This document shows positions 19,989-26,937 of a stretch of 64,000 bases of DNA, piece by piece (the stretch's first letter is position 1; the number at the start of each line of letters is the position of its first letter). Position numbers and translations under genes: made by a program. The stretch comes from Williamsia sterculiae. Lineage in GTDB: Bacteria; Actinomycetota; Actinomycetes; Mycobacteriales; Mycobacteriaceae. The DNA is taken from positions 543,057-607,056 of the forward strand of contig NZ_FTNT01000002.1 in the NCBI RefSeq assembly GCF_900156495.1, in the 5' to 3' direction. The notes beneath the pieces were generated by a model. That model was not told where the DNA came from, did not search any database, and saw nothing but the letters and a program-made list of their open reading frames with translations.

Positions 19989-20678
19989 GTGGGGGAGTCG
20001 AGCGACTGCACACAGGCGCGGTTGACGCCGCTGGCGATCATGGTCCTCGGCCTGCTGCGTGAGCGCCCGATGCATCCCTACGAGATGTATCAGACTCTGA
20101 TCTCCCGCCGGGAACAGCGGCTCGCCAACGTTCGTCCCGGGTCCCTGTACCACACGGTCGACCGGTTACTGCAACGAGAGTTGTTGTGCGTCAACGATGT
20201 CGGCCGTGCGGGTAATCGACCTGAACGCACGGTCTACGCCATCACCGCGGCCGGATCGGCACAGGTCACCGAAGGCCTGGCCGACATGCTGGCCCATCCG
20301 GTGAGCGAGTACCCGCAGATCCATCTGGCGCTGGCCGAGGCGCACGAGCTGCCCGCGGACCAGGTCGTGACCTTGCTCGACCAGCGTCTGGACGCGATGC
20401 GGGCGGAATTGTCAGACCTGGAGGGCACCATCGAGGCGGCCGAGCAACGCGACGTCGCGGAGGTCTTCTACCTCGACGTCGGGCTGCGCGTCAGCGTCCT
20501 GCGCACCCAGATCGACTGGCTGCACGTCCTGGCCCGCCGGATCGAGTCGGGGGCGCTGGAATGGCCGACCAGACCGCACGGTTCCATCACCGAGACCGCC
20601 ACCACCCCGACCCCCACGTCACAGATTCCCGACGTCACCCGAGACCACGCACCGCAGGAAGAGACCTCACGGACATGA
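19989..20678 (+). CDS. PadR-family transcriptional regulator
   Basis: About 229 residues. The PadR winged helix is clear (LTPLAIMVLGLLRERPMHPYEMYQTL then GSLYHTVDRLLQRELL), followed by a C-terminal helical dimerisation domain of the VirR_C kind and a Thr/Pro-rich tail. The GTG at 19989 is chosen for its G-rich upstream stretch and because the domain begins soon after; ATGs further upstream would precede the predicted promoter. The stop overlaps the MFS start as ATGA, so regulator and transporter are translationally coupled. PadR proteins usually repress efflux genes and respond to hydrophobic or phenolic ligands, which fits the neighbourhood. Confidence 0.85.
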   Translation: MGESSDCTQARLTPLAIMVLGLLRERPMHPYEMYQTLISRREQRLANVRPGSLYHTVDRLLQRELLCVNDVGRAGNRPERTVYAITAAGSAQVTEGLADMLAHPVSEYPQIHLALAEAHELPADQVVTLLDQRLDAMRAELSDLEGTIEAAEQRDVAEVFYLDVGLRVSVLRTQIDWLHVLARRIESGALEWPTRPHGSITETATTPTPTSQIPDVTRDHAPQEETSRT

Positions 20679-22216
20679 CCGCTCCCGAATCCGGCACCAC
20701 GTCGTCGCCGGTGCCACCGCCACTGACCACCCGCCCGTGGGCCGCGCTGGGCGCCCTGTGCGTCGGCTTCTTCATGATCCTCGTGGACATGACCATCGTC
20801 GCGGTCGCACAACCCAAGATCCAGGAGGGCATCGGCACCGATTTCAACGGTGTCATCTGGGTCACCAGTGCGTATCTGCTCACCTACGCGGTGCCGTTGC
20901 TGATCACCGGTCGACTCGGTGACCGGTTCGGCCCGAAGTCCGTCTACCAGGCCGGGTTGGTGGTGTTCACACTGGCGAGCCTGTGGTGCGGTCTGTCCGG
21001 ATCGATCGGCGAGTTGATCGCCGCCCGCGGGCTGCAGGGCCTCGGGGCGGCGTTGATCACCCCGCAGACCATGGCGGTCATCACCCGTATCTTCCCGGCC
21101 GACAAACGTGGCACGGCGATGGGCGTGTGGGGGACCGTGGCCGGTGTCGCGACCCTGGTCGGGCCGCTGCTCGGCGGCATCCTCACCGATCAGTTCGGTT
21201 GGGAGTGGATCTTCTTCGTCAACATCCCGGTCGGTGTGGTGGGTCTGTTCCTGGCCTGGTGGTTGGTGCCCGCGGTGCCCACCCGTAACCACTCCTTCGA
21301 CCTGGTGGGTGTCGCTTTGAGTGCCATCGGGCTGTCGGCGCTGGTCTTCGGCATCCAGGACGGGGAGAAGTACGACTGGGCGGCGTGGATCTGGTCGTTG
21401 ATCGTGGGCGGCATCGTGGTGATGGGTCTGTTCGTCTGGTGGCAGTCGAGGATCCGCACCGAACCACTGGTCCCCCTCTCACTGTTCGCCGATCGCAACT
21501 TCTCGCTGGCCAACATCGGTATCGCCACCATGGGTTTCGCCATATCCGGCTTGATGGTGCCGTTGATGTTCTTCCTCCAACTGGTCGGTGGGATGACCCC
21601 CACCCAGAGCGCGGTGATGATGGTGCCGATGGCGGTCCTCACCGGTGTCCTCGCCCCGATCGTCGGGCGATTCGTGGACAAGGTGCATCCGCGCTACATC
21701 GTGGCCACGTCGTTGTTGCTGAACGCGGCCGCGGTGCTGTGGCTGGGCGCGATCGCCTCGCCGGTGACCCCGGTCTGGGAGCTCATCATCCCGATGGGAC
21801 TGATGGGTGTGGCCAGCGCCGGCATCTGGGCGCCGTTGGCGGCGACGGCCACCCGCAACCTGCCGATGTCCCGTGCGGGTGCCGGGGCGGGGGTCTACAA
21901 CACCACTCGGATGATCGGGTCCGTGCTCGGCAGCGCCGCTGTCGGTGCGCTGATGCAGACCCGGCTGGCGGCGGAGCTGCCGGGGCTCGGTGGCAAGCCG
22001 TCGGAGGGTGCCACCGGTCAGCTGCCCGCGATGATCCGGGATCCCTTCGCGACCGCGATGGGCCAGACCATCCTGCTCCCGGGATTGGTCCTGTTGATCG
22101 GGGTGGTAGCCACGGTCTTCTTCCAGCGTCCGCAGCACATGGGTCGCCCGCAGCCCACCGCCACGCCCCGTGGGTCCACCGACGCGGAGGCGGATGCCGC
22201 GGTGACGGCCTCCTGA
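20675..22216 (+). CDS. MFS drug exporter, DHA2 (14-helix, EmrB/QacA) family
   Basis: 513-residue proton-driven efflux pump. About 14 hydrophobic helices are visible. Motif D1 (LVDMTIVAVAQPKIQ) in TM1, motif A GRLGDRFGPK after TM2, and motif C in TM5 (GPLLGGILTDQFGWEWIFFVNIP) place it in the DHA2 family. The start ATG overlaps the padR stop by four bases. The C-terminus is a short Ala/Thr/Pro-rich cytoplasmic tail. The M. tuberculosis MFS gene Rv1250 lies near kgd as well. The substrate is unknown; quaternary compounds, dyes or aromatic acids are typical for the family. Confidence 0.9.
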   Translation: MTAPESGTTSSPVPPPLTTRPWAALGALCVGFFMILVDMTIVAVAQPKIQEGIGTDFNGVIWVTSAYLLTYAVPLLITGRLGDRFGPKSVYQAGLVVFTLASLWCGLSGSIGELIAARGLQGLGAALITPQTMAVITRIFPADKRGTAMGVWGTVAGVATLVGPLLGGILTDQFGWEWIFFVNIPVGVVGLFLAWWLVPAVPTRNHSFDLVGVALSAIGLSALVFGIQDGEKYDWAAWIWSLIVGGIVVMGLFVWWQSRIRTEPLVPLSLFADRNFSLANIGIATMGFAISGLMVPLMFFLQLVGGMTPTQSAVMMVPMAVLTGVLAPIVGRFVDKVHPRYIVATSLLLNAAAVLWLGAIASPVTPVWELIIPMGLMGVASAGIWAPLAATATRNLPMSRAGAGAGVYNTTRMIGSVLGSAAVGALMQTRLAAELPGLGGKPSEGATGQLPAMIRDPFATAMGQTILLPGLVLLIGVVATVFFQRPQHMGRPQPTATPRGSTDAEADAAVTAS

Positions 22217-22280
22217 CGCCGGGCCGCGTCGACCGGGACCCGGTGTTGACTCGGCCGGTCACCGAGGATTGACTTCTCCC

Positions 22281-22937
22281 ATGCTGACCAGGCTGTCGAT
22301 GACCGAACGTCGCGAGCAGTTGGTGGCGTGTGCCCTGCGGCTCGCCTACCGCAGTGGCATCGGTGCGGTCACCGTCCGGGCGGTGGCGGATGAGGCCGGG
22401 GTCTCGTTCGGCATCGTGCACTACTGCTTCGAGAGCAAGGACGAACTGGTCACCGCGATGATCGAACGGACCATCGCCGAACAGCTCGATGCGTTCATCG
22501 GCGACGACCAGGAACAGGGCATTCCCGTTCCGGAGGTCACCGATGCGGACGAACCTCGCGGCGCGGAGGCCTTGCGCGAGCTGTTGCTGGGGACCTTGAA
22601 CACGGTGCTGCGCAAGGTGATCGATTACCCCGAGCGCTGGATGCTGTTGGTCGAGTCCACGCAGCTGTCGCTGCGTGCCGAACCGGGGTCTCCGGCCGCG
22701 GGTGTGGCCCGCAGACAGAACGAGCTCGCCGAGCAGTTCGGTGCGGGTTACCTACGGGCCGTGGGTGCGCAGACCGCCATGGGGTGGGGCGACCGCGAAC
22801 GGACGGTCGTACGGGGGGCCATCCAGATGGTCCTCGGGCTCATCCAGTGGTGGCTGGCCGACGGTGACGACGACTCGGCCGCCCGGTCGGTGGAACTGCT
22901 CGCCGACTGGGTCGTCGACCAGGCGACGCCCGCCTGA
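22281..22937 (+). CDS. TetR/AcrR-family transcriptional regulator
   Basis: 218-residue regulator with an N-terminal helix-turn-helix (VTVRAVADEAGVSFGIVHYCFESKDEL, residues ~31-55) and a helical ligand-binding region. It begins 65 bp after the MFS gene on the same strand and may be a second regulator of that pump. The ATG at 22281 has no clear Shine-Dalgarno; two TTGACT hexamers lie 23 bp apart upstream (22246 and 22269), but the second is a poor -10 box, so the promoter is unresolved. An ATG six codons further in is an alternative start. Confidence 0.82.
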   Translation: MLTRLSMTERREQLVACALRLAYRSGIGAVTVRAVADEAGVSFGIVHYCFESKDELVTAMIERTIAEQLDAFIGDDQEQGIPVPEVTDADEPRGAEALRELLLGTLNTVLRKVIDYPERWMLLVESTQLSLRAEPGSPAAGVARRQNELAEQFGAGYLRAVGAQTAMGWGDRERTVVRGAIQMVLGLIQWWLADGDDDSAARSVELLADWVVDQATPA

Positions 22938-22952
22938 CGCCACCGCCCACCC

Positions 22953-23036
22953 GTCGACCGTGCCCTTGTCACGGTCGACCGGGCCCTCGTTCCCGTCGAC
23001 CGTGCCCTTGTTCGCGCCCAGCGGGCCGTCGTTCTG
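22953..23036. repeat. Tandem repeat, four copies of a 21-bp unit
   Basis: Four consecutive 21-bp units start at 22953, 22974, 22995 and 23016. Copies 1 and 3 share their first 17 bases (GTCGACCGTGCCCTTGT); copy 2 differs from them at a few positions and copy 4 is the most divergent. The array is intergenic between tetR and the nuclease gene. Because 21 is a multiple of three, every frame gives heptapeptide repeats, but no frame has a plausible start and codon use. Confidence 0.85.
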
Positions 23037-23121
23037 TTCGCCGGAAATGACCAGCCTTCCGGGTGAACAGTGGGTGACACCCTGAGTCGCGGTCTTCCGC
23101 CGCCGCCACCCGCCGGGAAAT

Positions 23122-24003
23122 GTGTCCCGCATGCCGCTCAGTGTCATTCAGGGGACCTACAAGATCGCCGGCACCTCGCCCGACGGCGACAGCATCCGGT
23201 TCTATCCCGACGACCCCGACGTCTGGACCAAGCGCCACATCGGCGCCAAGCCCAACGCGCAGGGCGGGGTCCAGTTGCGGCTGGACGCCATCGACGCACT
23301 CGAAACCCACTACACACCGCCGCACGCCCACCACATGTGGCGCCAGCCCGAGGAATTCGGCGACGGGGCGGCGACGAGACTTCTCGAGTTGCTCGGGTTC
23401 CGCGACGTCGTGCGCGGTGACAACGGGCGTATCACCTCGGCGACCCCGGCCGAACGACCCGGTTGCATCCTGACCCGATTCGCCGATGTCTACGGCCGTG
23501 CGATCTCGCTGGCCTATGCGGGCACGCGACCCGGTCGGACGTCGGCCGACGGATCCGCCCAGATCGACGTCGACGAGCTGAAGAAGTCGGTCAACTACCA
23601 GCTGCTCGCCGACGGCTGGGTGTATCCCACCTTCTACTCCAAGCTCTACATCGACTTCCGCGAGGCCCTGACCGCGGCCACGGTCGCGGCCCGCGACGCC
23701 GGAAAGGGCCTGTGGCCGAAGGACTCCACCACCAAGGGTTTCGCGGTGACCTCGGAGAAGCAGCTCACCGACGACCTGGTGATCCTGCCCAAATTGTTCC
23801 GCCGTCTCGCCGAATACCTCACCGACGCCGACGGCAGCGTCGCGCTGTCGGGCTTCAGCGCGTTCCTCGGCGCCCACGATGACGACAAGCTGTACACGGT
23901 GCCCGCCGGCCATTCCACCAGCCTGGACACGCTGGTGACGGTCAAGAACCGTACCGTAACGCTGACCCTTCCCCCCGAGCAGATCGTGTTCCTGGAGGAC
24001 TGA
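23122..24003 (+). CDS. Staphylococcal-nuclease-like (SNase/TNase-fold) protein
   Basis: 293-residue predicted Ca2+-dependent nuclease. The SNase core is recognisable: IAGTSPDGDSIRF (first strand and metal-binding Asp), VQLRLDAIDALETHY with Arg53 and Glu61 in the places of the SNase catalytic Arg35 and Glu43, DVYGR with Arg126 like Arg87, and the final helix AARDAGKGLWP. The spacing between the Glu and the last Arg is longer than in staphylococcal nuclease, meaning an insertion, and about 100 residues follow the core. No signal peptide is seen, so it is probably cytoplasmic. The GTG at 23122 or ATG at 23131 are both possible starts. Confidence 0.75.
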   Translation: MSRMPLSVIQGTYKIAGTSPDGDSIRFYPDDPDVWTKRHIGAKPNAQGGVQLRLDAIDALETHYTPPHAHHMWRQPEEFGDGAATRLLELLGFRDVVRGDNGRITSATPAERPGCILTRFADVYGRAISLAYAGTRPGRTSADGSAQIDVDELKKSVNYQLLADGWVYPTFYSKLYIDFREALTAATVAARDAGKGLWPKDSTTKGFAVTSEKQLTDDLVILPKLFRRLAEYLTDADGSVALSGFSAFLGAHDDDKLYTVPAGHSTSLDTLVTVKNRTVTLTLPPEQIVFLED

Positions 24004-24022
24004 TCGGCCCGGTGACCACCGG

Positions 24023-25681
24023 TCAGGTCACCGTCACCCGGATGGCGTGCAGTCCGCTGCTGCCGTCGGGGATCGGGGACGCCTCGACCGCCGACTGCTG
24101 TTTGCCGTCACCGTCGAAAGCGCGCACGGCGAGCGTGTGGTCACCCGCGCCGGCCGACCAGGCAAAGCTCCACAACCGCCAGGTGTCGATGTCGTCGGGA
24201 TGGGCCAGTCGTGCGCTGCGCCAGGGACCGTCGTCCACTCGCACCTCGACGCGGTTGATACCGCGGCCCTGCGCCCAGGCCACCCCGCCTACCATCACCT
24301 CGCCCGCCCGTACTCTGGCGCCCCCGCGGGGAACGTCGATCCGTGAGCTGAGTTTGATCGGCCCCTTCTCCGCCCACCCGCGCGTGGTCCAGTAGGCCTG
24401 CGCCCGGTCGAATCGGGTCACCTCCAGCGACGCGACCCACTTGGTCGCCGACACGTAGCCGTACAGACCCGGGATCACCAACCGTGCCGGGTAGCCGTGT
24501 TCGACCGGTAGCGGGCTGCCGTTCATCCCGACCGCCAGCATCGCGCCTCGGTCGTCGGTCATCGCCGACAGGGGAGTCCCGGCGGTGAACCCGTCGGAAC
24601 TGGTCGACAGCACCATGTCGGCGTCGGCTCGCGGGTGTGCCATCGCCAGCAGGTCGGCCAAACGGTAGCCGGTCCATCGGGCGTTGCCGATCAGGTCGCC
24701 GCCCACCTCGTTGGACACGCACGTCAGCGTCACGGTCTTCTCGAAGGCGGCCATCCGCCGCAGATCGTCGAAGTCGAGCCGGACCTCGTGATCGACCATC
24801 CCGAAGATCCGCAGCGACCACCCTCTGCTCTCCACCCGCGGCACCTGGAGTGCGGTGTCGATGCGGTAGAAGTCGCGGTTGTCGGTGAGGTAGTCGCTGA
24901 CGCCGGGCACTCGATCGTAGGCGGGGTCGGTGGGGTCGGCGGCGTTCGGCAGCGTGAAACCGGCACGGTCACGATCGACGTCGTGCAGGTGATGGTCGAG
25001 CGCGACACCGCCCACGCCACCGACCGCGGCGGCGGCCCCCGCCACACCGGCACCCACCAGGAAACCGCGGCGGTCGACCGGATGGGTCGGGCGCTCGTCC
25101 GGGACGCGGGGGATGGCGTCTCCCGGTGTGGCCGGTCGGCCGACACGTGTGATCAGCAGGTGCAGGGTGAGCAACCCTGCCGCCGCGCCGACGAAGCTGG
25201 GCACCGTCCAGGCCACCGAGCCGGTGGGTCGGGTGGCTGCGGCGACCACTCCCGTGACCCCGAGGATCACCAACAGAACCGAACCCCACAGTCGTCGGGG
25301 AGGCGCCTCGAGGACCCCCGCGAGCGCGGCGATGACCGCCAGCACGATGCCCATGATGGCCAGTAGCGCCGTCTTGTCCGAGGTGCCGAAGGTGGATATG
25401 GCCGACTCGCGTAACGACGGCGGGACCAGGTCGACCACCGCATCCGCCACCACGTAGAGCGGAGCGGAATCGCGATCGATCAGGCCCGCGACGAGTTGTC
25501 CGACGCCGAGAGCGACCGCGACGGCCAGTATGCCGGCGGTACCGCGCCACACGGCGGTCGAACCGCGGCTGAAGGTGCGCAGTCGTCGATCCACCCGCTC
25601 CAGTATGCCCGCGCCACGCGTGGTCCCGGCCACCTCCCACGCTGTGTCGGTGGCCGCTCGTACGATCTGGGCGCACGACAT
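24023..25681 (-). CDS. Membrane-anchored molybdopterin oxidoreductase (sulfite-oxidase fold)
   Basis: 552 residues. The first ~200 residues contain about four hydrophobic helices, then a second hydrophobic stretch after HPVDRRGFLVGAG. The rest is a sulfite-oxidase-type molybdenum domain: GVSDYLTDNRDFYRIDTALQVP, the molybdenum-ligand Cys in LTCVSNEVGG near residue 320, and GYPARLVIPGLYGYVSATKWV, ending with an immunoglobulin-like dimerisation domain. It resembles actinobacterial YedY/sulfite-oxidase-like proteins fused to a membrane domain. The start is uncertain: an ATG at 25681 is preferred because an upstream one would overlap the divergent phosphoesterase gene; a GTG at 25594 is also possible. 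Electron donor and substrate are unknown. Confidence 0.8.
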   Translation of the reverse strand: MSCAQIVRAATDTAWEVAGTTRGAGILERVDRRLRTFSRGSTAVWRGTAGILAVAVALGVGQLVAGLIDRDSAPLYVVADAVVDLVPPSLRESAISTFGTSDKTALLAIMGIVLAVIAALAGVLEAPPRRLWGSVLLVILGVTGVVAAATRPTGSVAWTVPSFVGAAAGLLTLHLLITRVGRPATPGDAIPRVPDERPTHPVDRRGFLVGAGVAGAAAAVGGVGGVALDHHLHDVDRDRAGFTLPNAADPTDPAYDRVPGVSDYLTDNRDFYRIDTALQVPRVESRGWSLRIFGMVDHEVRLDFDDLRRMAAFEKTVTLTCVSNEVGGDLIGNARWTGYRLADLLAMAHPRADADMVLSTSSDGFTAGTPLSAMTDDRGAMLAVGMNGSPLPVEHGYPARLVIPGLYGYVSATKWVASLEVTRFDRAQAYWTTRGWAEKGPIKLSSRIDVPRGGARVRAGEVMVGGVAWAQGRGINRVEVRVDDGPWRSARLAHPDDIDTWRLWSFAWSAGAGDHTLAVRAFDGDGKQQSAVEASPIPDGSSGLHAIRVTVT

Positions 25682-25725
25682 ACCGACGACCACGACACAC
25701 GGGCAGTTCAGCGGGAGGAGGGGCG

Positions 25726-26937
25726 ATGACCACCGCACAGGCGTGGGACGGATCGCTGTTCGACGACCGCCCCGGTGCCGAACCCGAGCGCGCGGTCACG
25801 TTCGTGCACACCGCCGACTGGCAGCTGGGGATGACCCGACACTTCCTGGGAACGGATGCGCAGGCGACCTACACCGCGGCCCGCGAAGAGGCGATCGAGC
25901 GCGTCGGCGACCTGGCCCGTGAGGTCGCAGCGGCCTTCGTGTTGGTGTGCGGCGATGTCTTCGAGGACCCCCGGGTGTCGACGCAGATCGTCCGGCGCGC
26001 ATTGGATCGCCTGTCCGCCATCGACGTCCCGGTGTACGTGCTGCCCGGCAACCACGATCCGCTCGACGCCGCGAGCGTCTACCGCTCCCGGACTTTCGTC
26101 TCCGGCAGGCCCGACAACGTCATCGTGCTCGATGCGTCCACCACCGTCGAGCCGGCACCGGGGGTGCGTCTGGTGGCCGCGCCGTGGCGGACCAAGACCC
26201 CGCACAGCGACCTCGTCGCCGACGCACTGCGCGGCGTACACGTCGGCCCGGACATCACCATCCTGGCCGGTCACGGCGGGGTCGACGATCTCACCGGTCG
26301 TGACGATCCGGCCACGGTGTCACTGGCCGGGATGGAGACGGCGATCGCCTCCGGACTGCTCGACTATGTGGCCCTGGGGGATCGGCACTCGGTCACCGAG
26401 GTGGGCAGCACCGGCCGCATCTGGTACCCGGGCGCTCATGAGGTGACCAATTACGACCACCGCGAGACCGACCCCGGTCAGGCGTTGGTGGTCAGGCTCA
26501 CCCGCGGTCGGTGCCGCACCGTGGAGGTGACCCCGCATCGGGTGGGACGGTGGGCGTTTCGATCCCTGCGTCGGGAGCTGTCCGGCGACGCGGACATCGA
26601 CGCCTTGTGTGCCGAGTTGGAATCGATCGCCGACAAATCCCGGGTGGTGGTGCAACTCGGTCTCCGGGGTGCGCTCCCGGTGGCCGCGCGGGCGCGACTG
26701 GACGACGAACTACTGGCCTTTGGTGAGCGGTTCGCTGCCCTCACCCTGTGGGACAAGGAGACCCGCTTGTCGGTGCTGTCCGCCGACGACGATTTCGCCG
26801 ACCTGGGTCTGACCGGATACGCCGCCGACGCGGTCGCGGACCTCGGTGCCCGCACTCGCGACTCCGACCCGGCGACCGCCGATCGAGCCGCCGATGCGAC
26901 GACCCTGCTGTATCGCCTGCTGGGAGAGCGGTCATGA
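25726..26937 (+). CDS. SbcD/Mre11-like metallophosphoesterase (DNA repair exonuclease family)
   Basis: 403-residue predicted nuclease with all Mre11-type metal motifs: HTADWQLGM, CGDVFEDP, LPGNHDPLD, and GHGG then LGDRHS. The last ~120 residues form the capping region. The ATG at 25726 has a strong Shine-Dalgarno (GGGAGGAGG, ~7 bp upstream). Its stop overlaps the start of the SbcC-like ATPase as ATGA, so they are translated together and probably form a nuclease-ATPase complex acting on DNA ends. The pair resembles M. tuberculosis Rv1277/Rv1278, which to my knowledge are poorly characterised. Confidence 0.85.
   Translation: MTTAQAWDGSLFDDRPGAEPERAVTFVHTADWQLGMTRHFLGTDAQATYTAAREEAIERVGDLAREVAAAFVLVCGDVFEDPRVSTQIVRRALDRLSAIDVPVYVLPGNHDPLDAASVYRSRTFVSGRPDNVIVLDASTTVEPAPGVRLVAAPWRTKTPHSDLVADALRGVHVGPDITILAGHGGVDDLTGRDDPATVSLAGMETAIASGLLDYVALGDRHSVTEVGSTGRIWYPGAHEVTNYDHRETDPGQALVVRLTRGRCRTVEVTPHRVGRWAFRSLRRELSGDADIDALCAELESIADKSRVVVQLGLRGALPVAARARLDDELLAFGERFAALTLWDKETRLSVLSADDDFADLGLTGYAADAVADLGARTRDSDPATADRAADATTLLYRLLGERS

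Noticed and set aside
22953..23036. CRISPR array
   Set aside because: The 21-bp units are directly adjacent, with no spacers, and no cas genes are present.
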